Below are positions 27,050-36,037 of a stretch of DNA of 64,000 nucleotides, in pieces (position 1 is the stretch's first letter; every line of letters starts with the position of its first letter). This DNA is from Pustulibacterium marinum. Lineage in GTDB: Bacteria; Bacteroidota; Bacteroidia; Flavobacteriales; Flavobacteriaceae. The stretch covers positions 32,246 through 96,245 of the forward strand of contig NZ_FPBK01000004.1 in NCBI RefSeq assembly GCF_900116665.1, read 5' to 3'. Made by a program: the position numbers and the translations under genes. The notes under the pieces are model-generated. The model did no database searches. It was given only the letters and a program-made list of their open reading frames with translations, and had not been told where the DNA came from.

Positions 27050-28428
27050 TGGAAAAGACCTATCATTTTAAAGGCTTGCTTACCGAGCAAGGCTGGCTTA
27101 CACATACCAAAGTTACCCTAGATACCAACGGAAAAATAACCTCCATCACTCCCAATGCGGAGCCTGAAGGCGAAACGGTATCAGGTTATGCGCTTCCCGG
27201 TTTTCAAAATGCACACTCCCATGCGTTTCAATATGCTATGGCAGGACTGGCAGAATTGCATGAAGGTTCTGGAGTGCCGGACGATTTCTGGAGCTGGCGC
27301 AATGCGATGTACGACTTAGCTTTGACCATTTCTCCCGATGATCTGGAAGCCATTGCTACCCAACTCTATGCCGAAATGGTGCGTCACGGGTATACCGCTG
27401 TGACCGAGTTTCATTACTTGCATCACCAACCGGATGGTTCTCCTTATGAGAACTTAGCTGAGATGGGATTACGCCTGATAAAAGCTGCTAAAAAAGCAGG
27501 TATTCACATCACCCTGGTACCTATGTTTTACCAGAAAGGTGGTTTTGGACAAGCGCCAACCGATAAGCAGCGCCGTTTCCTATCGCCTACGCTAGAAGAT
27601 TATTTGGCGTTGGTGGACAGTACCAAAGAAGCCTGTAAAACCTATGACAACGCAACCTACGGAATGGGTGTACACTCGCTGCGTGCAGTTGCCAAAGAGG
27701 ATATCGTTGCCTTGTGTGAACAAGTACCGGATAGTATTCCGTTTCATATTCATGTATCGGAACAATTAAAAGAAATTGAAGACTGCCAGGCTTTCTATGG
27801 GAAACGACCTGTACAATGGCTCTTGGACACCGTTCAGGTAAAACCTAATTTCCATTTGGTACACGCTACACATTTAGATGATAGCGAAGTAAAAGGTATT
27901 GCAGCAAGTGGTGCGCATGTGGTTCTTTGCCCTACTACCGAAGGAAATTTAGGAGACGGGCTCTTCCGTTTCAATGATTTTAAAGCCTTAGGCGGAAAAT
28001 GGAGCATTGGTACCGATTCTCATATTGGTATCAATCCGTTGGAAGAATTGCGCTTACTAGACTATGGTCAGCGACTCATCACCCACAAAAGAACTACGTT
28101 TTATACGAGTGAAAGTGGTGACAGTGCATTCAATGCGCTTAAAATGAGCTATACCTCCGGTAGAAAAGCGATGGGACTCCCATCCGATCATTTCTTTGCC
28201 ATTGGTGATTATTTTGATGCAGCCGTTTTTGATGCCAACCATCCACTAGTGGCTACGGCAAGCCCAAAGAACCTGTGCAACACCCTACTCTATACACAAG
28301 ATGTTTCCAAATTAGTGGGAACCCTAAAGAACGGGCGTTGGATGGTTAAGAACAATCTACACCACCAAGGGCCTATCATAGGCGCAAAGTTCATTATTAC
28401 TTTAAAGCTTTTAAAAACAAGGGAGTAA
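27049..28428 (+). CDS. hutF: Formimidoylglutamate deiminase HutF
   Basis: A 459-residue amidohydrolase-superfamily enzyme that converts N-formimino-glutamate to N-formylglutamate, the substrate of HutG. The metal site HxH is in FQNAHSHAFQYAMAG, with further family motifs TEFHYLHH, 'HIHVSEQ', 'HATHLDDSE' and the aspartate in IGTDSHIGINPLEELR. Translational coupling with hutG places steps four and five of the five-step histidine pathway together; hutH, hutU and hutI are not in this window. The C-terminal tail after about residue 430 is less conserved. Confidence 0.9.
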   Translation: MEKTYHFKGLLTEQGWLTHTKVTLDTNGKITSITPNAEPEGETVSGYALPGFQNAHSHAFQYAMAGLAELHEGSGVPDDFWSWRNAMYDLALTISPDDLEAIATQLYAEMVRHGYTAVTEFHYLHHQPDGSPYENLAEMGLRLIKAAKKAGIHITLVPMFYQKGGFGQAPTDKQRRFLSPTLEDYLALVDSTKEACKTYDNATYGMGVHSLRAVAKEDIVALCEQVPDSIPFHIHVSEQLKEIEDCQAFYGKRPVQWLLDTVQVKPNFHLVHATHLDDSEVKGIAASGAHVVLCPTTEGNLGDGLFRFNDFKALGGKWSIGTDSHIGINPLEELRLLDYGQRLITHKRTTFYTSESGDSAFNALKMSYTSGRKAMGLPSDHFFAIGDYFDAAVFDANHPLVATASPKNLCNTLLYTQDVSKLVGTLKNGRWMVKNNLHHQGPIIGAKFIITLKLLKTRE

Positions 28429-28445
28429 GTGACTACCATATAGCA

Positions 28446-28465
28446 TTCCCTTCTTCGGAAGGGAA
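28446..28465 (+). terminator. UUCG-capped stem-loop after hutF
   Basis: TTCCCTTC-TTCG-GAAGGGAA is a perfect 8-bp stem with the very stable TTCG loop, 18 bases after the hutF stop. The next T run is about 20 bases further on, so it may be a terminator or a 3'-end-protecting hairpin. Confidence 0.55.
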
Positions 28466-29804
28466 ATAGTGTTGCATTACATAGCCTTTTTTTTTAGTAG
28501 GTTAGATTGTTAGTATATTAGATTATTCGATTTGTTGGTGAGATACTGCTTACTGAACACTTTTAAAATAGCCACCTCGCTAGCGCGAGCCTCTCGCTCG
28601 TGACTTACGCAAAACAAAGTCTTACCTCATAAGTCTTATGTCAATTCGAGCATTATCGAGGACAAAAAACTTTTTGATCGAAGACATCCTACGTAGTAGT
28701 CGAGAACAAAAACTTTTTAATCAAAGATACCTTACGCAGTAATCGAGAATCTTGTAACACTGATGCCAAGTACAGATAGTTTTTTGTTATGTTGAATACT
28801 GATTTTTTTTAATCCTAAGTCTTAAGTCGTGTAGTCTTATATCCTTACAGATGGTCTGCCAACTGTTATTCTGTGTTTTGAAATGAATATTAAACTTCTA
28901 ACTATAAGTTTCCTAATATCTCTCGTCTCATTGAGTGTTGGCAACACGTAGTAAGTTGACAAAATGTATCGAAATGTGCTTCTCGATACAATTTTTCTCC
29001 GTTGCTCTACGAAAAACCACTCGAAGTGACGGAGTGTAGATGTGAATGAGTACTTAATCTTAAAATAGTAGTCATTACGCGTGCGACTCGGAATCTTATG
29101 ATCTAAGTAGGAATGATTGAAGGTTTACTTCCCCTCTTGAGAGGGGTTAGGGGTGTGTTTTTTATGAGAATTGCGGTTTGCATGTAATTGCCAAGTTTTA
29201 CCCTTTCAGGGTTATTCTTTTTTTCATTGCCAAAAAAAGAAACAAAAAAGTCTAGGCTTACGAACCGATTTCTAAATTTATTGTTCGGAACCTACACCTT
29301 ATGAACTCGCCAATAAGGTAATCATCTGTTGATTAATATTTATTATTTCCTATGTATGAGCTTGTTTATAATGTATTTTCTGGCTCAAACAGCATAAGCT
29401 GTTATACGGTTCTCTCTCTGCAAATTTTACGAAATCTCTTCGTAGGCCGGTAGTAGTTTCACTCTGATGTTTTTTGTTTTACAATCTTTATAGAATCGGT
29501 GGCTGAGTGCTTTGTGGAATGCAATGAAACAAAGTGTACCGAAGCCTTTTAAATGAATATGTAGTGCCTTTCGACTCCGCTCAAGGTGACATCCATTGTC
29601 AGTTCGAGCATTATCGAGGACAAAAAACTTTTTGGACAAAGATACCCTACGCAGTAGCCGAGAACAAAAACTTTTTGATCGAAGATACCTTACAAAGTAA
29701 TCGAAACGATTTCGATTTTATCTCAACTCCTTACAAGGGCTTCGAATCCGATCAGCCTGACACCGATATGAAAACAACACTACCCATCTAAAAGTCTATA
29801 TCAT
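28466..29804. repeat. Noncoding region of dispersed repeats
   Basis: No gene is supported in this 1.3-kb stretch. 28573-28695 is nearly repeated at 30511-30640. 28918-29062 is an inverted copy of 40795-40937 and contains the hairpins TGTATCGA/TCGATACA and TCCGTTGCTC. 29128-29180 (CCCCTCTTGAGAGGGGTTAG and following) is an inverted copy of sequence near 42490-42535. 29570-29790 holds modules of the GTTCGAGCATTATCGAGGAC type, also at 30580. The open frame 29427-29639 lies wholly in repeats. Repeats of this type fill gaps in many Flavobacteriaceae genomes. Confidence 0.8.
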
Positions 29805-30428
29805 CTAATCTACATACACTTTCATACCATTTAGATGGTATTCCTTTTCATTATTGGCTGTTGCTACCATATCTACAAAGTAGACCACATCTCCGCTTTG
29901 CAATAAATCATACTTAGCCTTCAAAGTCTCTTTTTCAGTCACTGTAGCTACCTTCATTGTAAAAACAACATCATTCTCTCTTATAACTATTACCCTAAAC
30001 TGCTGTATAGGTAACTGCACACAGATATCCAAACCAACCACCATAGCCATTATACGGCAAACTTTAAAATGCTCTTTAGGCAGTGTTGCATTGGAACCTA
30101 AATTACACAAAGAAGGCTCCAAATACTTTTCTATAGAAACAGCTCTAAAGTAAACCTTATCTAATTCAATAGTGTCTTTGGCAGTGATTTTGTTTACCGA
30201 AATCCAGGAAGCTCCTTCCCTTAAAGGCTTAATGGTAAAATCAGTTATTTCTCCATTGTTGGTATATAAGTACAGTGAATCCCTACTAATATGTTTTGCA
30301 AGTACCTCTAACGGATTTTTAATATCACAGATAAGTTCTTTTTGTGTAGGTATCGAAATCAAAACATCCTGTGCATGCATGCCGCTACAAACAAGCATGG
30401 CAACTATACAAATTAGAATATACCGCAT
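29805..30428 (-). CDS. Secreted protein resembling the GldM C-terminal domain
   Basis: A 207-residue protein with a signal peptide (MRYILICIVAMLVCSGMHAQ). The mature region has the rhythm of the last GldM beta-domain: 'AMVVGLDICVQLPIQQFRVI', then VIRENDVVFTMKV, then LLQSGDVVYFVDMVATANNE and a closing strand LNGMKVYVD. GldM is the periplasmic shaft of the type IX secretion/gliding motor. A free copy of one domain would be a scaffold or regulator at best. The match is from pattern only. It lies between repeat-filled spacers and is probably transcribed alone. Confidence 0.6.
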   Translation of the reverse strand: MRYILICIVAMLVCSGMHAQDVLISIPTQKELICDIKNPLEVLAKHISRDSLYLYTNNGEITDFTIKPLREGASWISVNKITAKDTIELDKVYFRAVSIEKYLEPSLCNLGSNATLPKEHFKVCRIMAMVVGLDICVQLPIQQFRVIVIRENDVVFTMKVATVTEKETLKAKYDLLQSGDVVYFVDMVATANNEKEYHLNGMKVYVD

Positions 30429-30706
30429 TTATATTTATTTAATTATTAAAATTATGTACTATTATTTTGGTACAGGTCACCTAACAACGTACTAACAAAT
30501 GTTATTCCTCCACTAGCGCGAGCGTCTCGCTCGTGACTTACGCAAAACAAAGTCTTACCTCATAAGTCTTATGTCAATTCGAGCATTATCGAGGACAAAA
30601 AACTTTTTGATCGAAGACATCCTACGTAGTAGTCGAAAGATTTCGATTTTATTTCAACTCCATATAAGAGCTTCGACTCCGCTCCTGACACCGATAGGAA
30701 AACAAC
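30429..30706. repeat. Noncoding spacer with dispersed repeats
   Basis: 30511-30640 is nearly identical to 28573-28695, including the stem CTAGCGCGAG and the module ATTCGAGCATTATCGAGGAC. 30650-30705 matches the end of the repeat near 29715-29780. No gene is seen. Confidence 0.8.
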
Positions 30707-30764
<58 letters not shown>

Positions 30765-30814
30765 ATACTAATCATCTAAAATACTAGCGTTCTAAACACC
30801 TATTCAAACTGATT

Positions 30815-31438
30815 TCATTCATTGCTTTGTTCCATTTCCCAGGTTTTAAGATATTTTAGCATCCATTGGTTGTAAACTGTTTGTTTATCTGTTACGGGAG
30901 CGTCTGTAAATTCCTTAGCTATTCGCTCTTCTCTTAAATGGTAATCAGCTATAGTATCTGTTCGGATCATTGACATAGCTATAGTTCCTTTGAAATCAAT
31001 GAGCTGTTCTTCCCGAATGTAATTATAGGATGCTACCTCGGGATTATACATCATTTCTGACTCTTTGCTATACACTGCTTGAATGGAATCCTGTTCGTTT
31101 AGCAGATAATAAGTATATGCATAACCATACTCCCCACATGACATTGAATCAATAGCCAAAGCTTTAGCCGGTAAAGAATACTTTGTTATGTTTCCCCTAC
31201 AGTCTCCTGCTCCATAGGTGTGAACACTTTCCTTTTTCATTTGAGATAACTCAAACGATCCTATACGGGGTAACTCAAGTTCATGAGATGCGTGCTTGGC
31301 GGGTGTTATGGGGATAGTGGGTTTTGTGGTGGTATCCACTTGCTGCACCGTTTCGGTAGGTTGTATGGGGTTTGGCTTTGTATGAGATTGGCAAGCCCCA
31401 AGCAAGCCAACCATGGTAATGGTATAGATACTTTTCAT
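30815..31438 (-). CDS. Lipoprotein of unknown function
   Basis: A 207-residue lipoprotein with signal MKSIYTITMVGLLGAC (Cys 16), followed by a Pro/Thr/Gln-rich flexible linker (about residues 20-50) and one soluble domain with two cysteines (about residues 78 and 100, in GAGDCRGN and SMSCGEYG). Not recognised. The linker suggests a protein held away from the membrane surface. The neighbours on the same strand are also lipoproteins, but the 90-bp gaps suggest separate transcripts. Confidence 0.7.
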   Translation of the reverse strand: MKSIYTITMVGLLGACQSHTKPNPIQPTETVQQVDTTTKPTIPITPAKHASHELELPRIGSFELSQMKKESVHTYGAGDCRGNITKYSLPAKALAIDSMSCGEYGYAYTYYLLNEQDSIQAVYSKESEMMYNPEVASYNYIREEQLIDFKGTIAMSMIRTDTIADYHLREERIAKEFTDAPVTDKQTVYNQWMLKYLKTWEMEQSNE

Positions 31439-31527
31439 CCGTTTACTATTCCTAGATTTACATATTTATAAAAATATTTACTTGAGCATATTACGTAGTG
31501 GTTTGTCACAAAGCCACTTAGTCCTCT

Positions 31528-32142
31528 TTACTTTTGAAATGTAGAATTCAACCAAGCATCTAACATTTGTTTTTTGTCAGCTTCGTTGTTGTAGTGGATG
31601 CTGACTCCAAAGCTATATCCATTAATCAATCTACTATAAATTAGTTGATTAAGAAGCACTTCTCCTTTCGCATTGTAAATGGTAAAGCCGTATAACTGAA
31701 ATTCCATTCCGTCTATTACAATGGTTTTGATGGCGGTTGAATCCGCTCGAATTCCTCTTTCCATATAGGCATAGTAAATCAGCTCTTTTGCGCTAGCATT
31801 TGTTTCTTCCCATTCCCCTTCATACTCCACTTCAAAAAGTTCGGATGTTGATTGAAAAATATTAAATCGATTTTTTTCAAAGTTTAGAAGTTGCTTTAAT
31901 CCACTTGTATCAATTTCAAATCCTGACGTTTCACTAAGCGCTTCCAACCCTTTTTTAGTTCTTCTATCTACATCACTTTTGTGAGTTACATTCCAACCTT
32001 CCGGTATTTCCATAGTCCAGCCAATTTCTTCATTATGGTAGGTGTTTTCTGTTATTTTTCCCTCATCAATTTGTTGGTTAGGGTCTGTTTTACAAGAAAA
32101 CAAAACAGTTAAAAATAATAAGAGGGTAATTTTAATTTTCAT
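31528..32142 (-). CDS. Lipoprotein, PsbP/DUF1795-like
   Basis: About 204 residues from 32142, giving a lipoprotein signal MKIKITLLLFLTVLFSC (Cys 17). The start of the mature domain, EEIGWTMEIPEGWNVTHKSD, and the end, 'GYSFGVSIHYNNEADKKQML', fit the PsbP-like/DUF1795 fold found in many bacterial lipoproteins of unknown function. The frame upstream of 32142 lacks support. It lies 60 bp after the propeller lipoprotein gene on the same strand. Confidence 0.65.
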   Translation of the reverse strand: MKIKITLLLFLTVLFSCKTDPNQQIDEGKITENTYHNEEIGWTMEIPEGWNVTHKSDVDRRTKKGLEALSETSGFEIDTSGLKQLLNFEKNRFNIFQSTSELFEVEYEGEWEETNASAKELIYYAYMERGIRADSTAIKTIVIDGMEFQLYGFTIYNAKGEVLLNQLIYSRLINGYSFGVSIHYNNEADKKQMLDAWLNSTFQK

Positions 32143-32202
32143 AAGTATAAATTTAGTCCTTTCGCCCACAGTAGGCTTATAAAGGGGTGTGCGTTCGTAT
32201 CT

Positions 32203-33309
32203 TTAAAATTGCTTTTCAAAAGTATTTCCATTAAAAATGTATACGTTTCCGTCTTGCATACCAAACCACAATTTGCCATGAGCATCTTCAAAAATAGCTA
32301 ACGCAGTATCATTTGTCAATCCATATTTCTTAGTGTAATTCGTCATCTTTACTCCATCATATTTCCAAATTCCTGCATCTCTGTCTCCAAACCATATCGT
32401 TCCTTTACTATCTTCTGCAATGGTAAAAACGTGTTCTAGCGTACCCGGCAATGATGCATCACCTTTTCTTTCACTTGTTGGGTGAATTAAGTTATTTTTT
32501 TCAGAAAAATTGATGATAGAATCCCCTTCTTTTAGCAGTACACCTATTCCGTTGTTACCAATCCAAAGCCTGCCTTTTGAATCTTCAAGAATACTTCTAA
32601 TATGAAGCGGGGCAATAGTTCTGTCAAAGCCCAAAGTGGCATCGTTGATCACTGTAAAAGTACTATCATTATAGCCAAAAACACCCGCGTAGGTACCAAA
32701 CCAAATCCTATTATGTTTCCCTTCCGAAATACTGGTTACCGCAAATAAATTATCGTTAGGGTTAAGGACTTTATGAGGCGGAAATGCCAAATACTGCAAT
32801 TCTTGCCCATCAAATCTATATACTCCTTCTTTAACGCCAGCTCCAAACCAAAGATCGTTTTTAGATTTCATCCATTCCTCTTGAAAAGATTCATTACCCT
32901 GCATAGGTACCATATTTTGTGAAGTTACTATGGCTGCGTCGGTTTGGTTTGTTATGCTGCTTCCATCGTAACTGCTCACTCCCATTTGAGTATCAAACCA
33001 AATAACGCCTTCTTTATCTTCTCTTATGGCGAGTACTTGATTATCAGACAAACCATCAGTATTTGTAAAGTAGGTGAAAGTATGCCCATTGTAAACTGCC
33101 ACCCCTTCCTGAAGACTACCAAACCAATAGTTTCCTTTACTATCTTGAAAAATGGCACGTATGCCCGAAGTGAATGTTAACGTATCGGTTTGTATGCTCC
33201 CTGAAAATTCAGGTGCCTTTGATTCTTGTAGCTTTCCCTTATTTTTAGCGCAAGAAATATTCAAAACCAGCATGAGTAGCAGGTACATCAAATGTATGTT
33301 TCTTTTCAT
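32203..33309 (-). CDS. Lipoprotein with two-component-regulator propeller repeats
   Basis: About 368 residues from 33309, with a lipoprotein signal MKRNIHLMYLLLMLVLNISC (Cys 20). The mature part is about seven blades of the Reg_prop type, seen in repeated 'EDSKGTIWFGDRDAGIWKYDG' and 'REDKEGVIWFDTQMGVSSYDG' like stretches. These blades usually form the sensor half of hybrid two-component systems. Here no kinase or DNA-binding domain follows, so it is a free-standing propeller, perhaps a surface glycan-binding protein. Confidence 0.82.
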   Translation of the reverse strand: MKRNIHLMYLLLMLVLNISCAKNKGKLQESKAPEFSGSIQTDTLTFTSGIRAIFQDSKGNYWFGSLQEGVAVYNGHTFTYFTNTDGLSDNQVLAIREDKEGVIWFDTQMGVSSYDGSSITNQTDAAIVTSQNMVPMQGNESFQEEWMKSKNDLWFGAGVKEGVYRFDGQELQYLAFPPHKVLNPNDNLFAVTSISEGKHNRIWFGTYAGVFGYNDSTFTVINDATLGFDRTIAPLHIRSILEDSKGRLWIGNNGIGVLLKEGDSIINFSEKNNLIHPTSERKGDASLPGTLEHVFTIAEDSKGTIWFGDRDAGIWKYDGVKMTNYTKKYGLTNDTALAIFEDAHGKLWFGMQDGNVYIFNGNTFEKQF

Positions 33310-33402
33310 CTGTTTGCTATTCCATAGTTGTTTCCACACCAATATACAACTTTTATACACCAAACCCTGAACCATAAAAACCGATGGATGCCAGCTTAGC
33401 AC

Positions 33403-34002
33403 CTATTCCGCCTGTTGTGCCACCGTACTTTTTTTAAATGTTTCTATCTTGTTATATATTTCAGCGATTTCCTTTTCAGTCAATTTTTGAATTTTATAAG
33501 TATACGCTTCCGAATCAGTGCGTATCTCAATCAACTCCTGCTGAATATGAACTGATTCCACTTCTGAAAAATCAATCCGATCCCTAGATGGCTTTTGAAA
33601 CCGAATCCCTTTTTCATCAATCCTGATGTTTTTTGTCAAAAAGGTGACACTTAGAAGTATAAAACCGAAACCTTGTGCATAATCCTCCTTTAGAAAACCA
33701 AACAATAATTCATGATGAACAGAGTCGGTATATCCGTTACGAATTTTTAACAATCCAAAGAATGTCCAAAAAATCACATACACCCAGTTATATTTTTTAG
33801 TCCGTAGTATAATTTTATTCTTTAAAACAGGTCTTTGAAATCTGTCAATAATGAAGGAATATATTATAAATCCATACCCAAAAACTATCATTAGTTCACC
33901 GACTAATCTGGAAATAAAAAAGTCACTGAAATAATACATAATCAAAATAATTCCGATTAATAATCCGAAAGCGATTGTATAAAATCTAAATGCTTCTCTC
34001 AT
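33403..34002 (-). CDS. Membrane protein with PH-like C-terminal domain
   Basis: A 199-residue protein, not recognised. It has four hydrophobic segments (about residues 8-30, 34-52, 70-85 and 108-122). A basic-acidic domain of PH-like pattern follows (RIDEKGIRFQKPSRDRIDF then 'VESVHIQQELIEIRT'), which is common in small bacterial membrane proteins. It sits at the edge of the second cassette-like run; its upstream spacer has attC-like inverted repeats. Confidence 0.65.
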   Translation of the reverse strand: MREAFRFYTIAFGLLIGIILIMYYFSDFFISRLVGELMIVFGYGFIIYSFIIDRFQRPVLKNKIILRTKKYNWVYVIFWTFFGLLKIRNGYTDSVHHELLFGFLKEDYAQGFGFILLSVTFLTKNIRIDEKGIRFQKPSRDRIDFSEVESVHIQQELIEIRTDSEAYTYKIQKLTEKEIAEIYNKIETFKKSTVAQQAE

Positions 34003-34177
34003 TATTTTTAAATTTATGATATTTTTCTAAAGTCACATACCACGTGTTTGTATAGGCAAAGTAGGCAATTGCGAGCTTCAAACTCATCAAACCGTCACTA
34101 TTTTAAAGCAGGCTACAATAGTTGAATTTACTACTATCTCGCCTATTTTGTATATACAGTGCTACCAACTGGCTTTC
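34003..34177 (-). repeat. attC-like spacer (weakly supported)
   Basis: A spacer between two same-strand genes of unrelated, unknown function. On the minus strand GTATATACAAAATAGGCGAG near its start and GCTCGCAATTGCC ... TTTGCCTATAC near its end can partly pair. No clear gene-specific inverted repeat was found here, so this spacer is less certain than those of the first array. Confidence 0.3.
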
Positions 34178-34924
34178 CTATATTTCATTTTCATATCCAA
34201 TCTCATTCAAGTCCGATTTTAGTTTTTCAAAATCTTCAAGATTAGGATTTATTTCTAGTACTAAATCTTTCGTTATTACCGCTCCATTATATATTTTTTC
34301 AACTAGTCCTATTTTTAGTTCTCTTTCATTAAATTCCTCTTCATAATATTCTTCAGCCCATTCTTTATATGTAAAAGCCTTTCCATCTAAAAGCTGAAGT
34401 AAATCGCTTGAGCCATCTTTGTAATCATCATTGGGAAAGTCGATATGTCCAGTAGTCCAATTAAAATCATCTATTGTTTTCCATATACAAAATGTTGTCC
34501 CAATACTTTTAACAGGTTCGCCAAATATGAATTCATTAAACACCTCTGGCAATTGGTCAATTACTTCTTTATTTATTTCTTGTATCAATTTTGTTTGCTG
34601 AGTTTTTTTTGAACCAAACAGTTTATCAACAAATGTTTTCTTTTCTTCAATAGGAATACTTTTCCATCCATTCATTTGACTTTCATGAGCAAATCCATTA
34701 ATACAGATTCCATTATTACTGAACAGAATCAACATTTGGTCGCCCTGTCCATTTCGCATTTCACAAACTTCCTCTGTATCACTCCAGTCTTTTTGGTATG
34801 AATAATATCTATATTCCCATTCAGGGCAAATAATCACTTCTAATGCAGCTATAGATTTACAGATTCTTCTAAGTTCATTTGGATTTGGTAGAAGATCTAA
34901 GTTTTGTGTCGAAAGTTTCCTCAT
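34178..34924 (-). CDS. Conserved hypothetical protein, cytoplasmic
   Basis: A 248-residue soluble acidic protein without a signal or membrane helix. I recognise the family only as a hypothetical protein common among Bacteroidota (MRKLSTQNLDLLPNPNELRR start, 'CPEWEYRYYSYQKDWSDTEE', 'FGEPVKSIGTTFCIWK', 'DYKDGSSDLLQLLDG'). Its acidic nature and isolated scattered occurrence would fit an immunity protein of a polymorphic toxin, but no toxin is adjacent. It lies in the second cassette-like run. Confidence 0.7.
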   Translation of the reverse strand: MRKLSTQNLDLLPNPNELRRICKSIAALEVIICPEWEYRYYSYQKDWSDTEEVCEMRNGQGDQMLILFSNNGICINGFAHESQMNGWKSIPIEEKKTFVDKLFGSKKTQQTKLIQEINKEVIDQLPEVFNEFIFGEPVKSIGTTFCIWKTIDDFNWTTGHIDFPNDDYKDGSSDLLQLLDGKAFTYKEWAEEYYEEEFNERELKIGLVEKIYNGAVITKDLVLEINPNLEDFEKLKSDLNEIGYENEI

Positions 34925-35012
34925 TCGTAGTTTTTGTTTTCAACTTAAGCTTAACGAGCTGTGTATGGTGGGGATCCCGAAGGTAGGCTCTATACACCTA
35001 GTTCTGCACAGC
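34925..35012 (-). repeat. attC-like spacer between cassette-like genes
   Basis: On the minus strand the order is GCTGTGCAGAAC, stop codon, GTGTATAGAGCC, a small loop, CCATACACAGCTC, then GTTAAGC before the next gene. GTGTAT and ATACAC pair as a stem. GTTCTGCACAGC (35001-35012) is an imperfect reverse complement of GGGCTTGTGCAAC (35550-35562) at the other end of the DUF6584-like gene, so that gene has its own flanking inverted repeat. TTAAGCTTAA near 34948 is a further palindrome. Confidence 0.45.
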
Positions 35013-35549
35013 TTTTATTTTCTCTAAATATCTTTTAATTCCTTTTAAGAAATTTGGAGTTACTCCTGATTCCTTTGTTGAATCATCAATTAATTTTTTC
35101 AGCTTATTTTTTTGATAGTCCGTTAATTCCTTAACTCTAAAATTTTCCTTTGGCAATAGCTTTTTCAAAATAATAGTCGAGCTGTTACCACAAGACTTTT
35201 TAAACTTTCTAACGCATTGCATTTCAGTTTCTGAAAGATTTTCTTTCAAAAAGAGGTATCGCCCAGCGCTAACCTTATCATCTTTATGAAGATATAATTC
35301 AGCTATTTTGTTATGCAAATTCTGGTTGAAAGAATAGTATTGGAAAAATCCTTCATATCTACTAATTGCCTTGTCGATATCGCCCTCAAGTACATCTTTT
35401 TCAGCGCGTTTTATTATTCTTAATTCAAGAGCGTTTCTATAGTCTTTAACTGTTCGATGTCTCTCCCAAAGTGACAATCTTGTTTTTTTGACTTCCGAGT
35501 TTTCAGATGATAAAATCCAAGATATAAAATTTGAGATTAGCTTTTTCAT
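34998..35549 (-). CDS. DUF6584-like protein (cassette-like gene)
   Basis: About 183 residues from 35549 (MKKLISNF); a start at 35561 would use codons within the boundary repeat. Residues about 40-110 fit DUF6584: a helix RAEKDVLEGDIDKAISRYEG, then 'LHNKIAELYLHKDDKVSAGRYLFL', a TPR-like pair of helices with the conserved AGRY. Such proteins are small, cytoplasmic and of unknown role. It is flanked by an imperfect inverted repeat (35001-35012 and 35550-35562). Confidence 0.7.
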   Translation of the reverse strand: MKKLISNFISWILSSENSEVKKTRLSLWERHRTVKDYRNALELRIIKRAEKDVLEGDIDKAISRYEGFFQYYSFNQNLHNKIAELYLHKDDKVSAGRYLFLKENLSETEMQCVRKFKKSCGNSSTIILKKLLPKENFRVKELTDYQKNKLKKLIDDSTKESGVTPNFLKGIKRYLEKIKAVQN

Positions 35550-35581
35550 GGGCTTGTGCAACGGCTTCTGGTGTTATGCAT
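35550..35581 (-). repeat. Very short cassette junction
   Basis: On the minus strand the junction reads TATGCATAACACCAGAAGCC then GTTGCACAAGCCC. The stop of the membrane-protein gene (TAA inside GCATAAC) and the next start are only about 25-30 bases apart. Compared with the other spacers it lacks the long stem, as if the attC-like element had been reduced to its two core boxes. Confidence 0.4.
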
Positions 35582-36005
35582 AGTTTTTATTATTTTCCAA
35601 AATTCTATTTAAAATCAAGGTCATAGACAATAATATAATTGCTGTTGTCCAAAGCCAATAACCTGATAGATATTCAGTTATTTGTCCAGTAAATCCGCCT
35701 TCGTTTTTTATTATTTTTTCAACTTGAGTAAATGAAAGGGCTAAAATTGATGAAATTAAGCTTAAGATTAAAGCCAATTTAGAGTTTTTTGAAAACAAGA
35801 AAAGAAATAAACTATATAAAAATAATGGGTTTGCAAACCAAATCAATCCAATTATATCAAAATTCATCCAACCTAAAAGTAATGCAATTAGTCCAAATGA
35901 ACCAACTGAAGAAACACCATCAACAAGATAACATTCCATTGCCAGAGAGGATAGGTAGATTAATCCAATTCCGATTCCAATAATACTTTTCAAACTTTTA
36001 GTCAT
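35574..36005 (-). CDS. Small four-helix membrane protein
   Basis: A 143-residue protein of unknown function with four membrane helices (about residues 8-24, 33-70, 75-92 and 115-134). A short basic C-terminus NNKNYA is encoded by the cassette junction sequence. It has no recognised family. Its upstream gap to the next gene is 32 bp, without a visible gene-specific inverted repeat. Confidence 0.62.
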   Translation of the reverse strand: MTKSLKSIIGIGIGLIYLSSLAMECYLVDGVSSVGSFGLIALLLGWMNFDIIGLIWFANPLFLYSLFLFLFSKNSKLALILSLISSILALSFTQVEKIIKNEGGFTGQITEYLSGYWLWTTAIILLSMTLILNRILENNKNYA

Positions 36006-36037
36006 CTTACTTTAATCTCATTTTATAGGCGTTTTTT

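Noticed and set aside
29427-29639. 70-codon minus-strand frame
   Set aside because: Composed of the dispersed repeat modules also found at 8.9, 28.6 and 30.5 kb.
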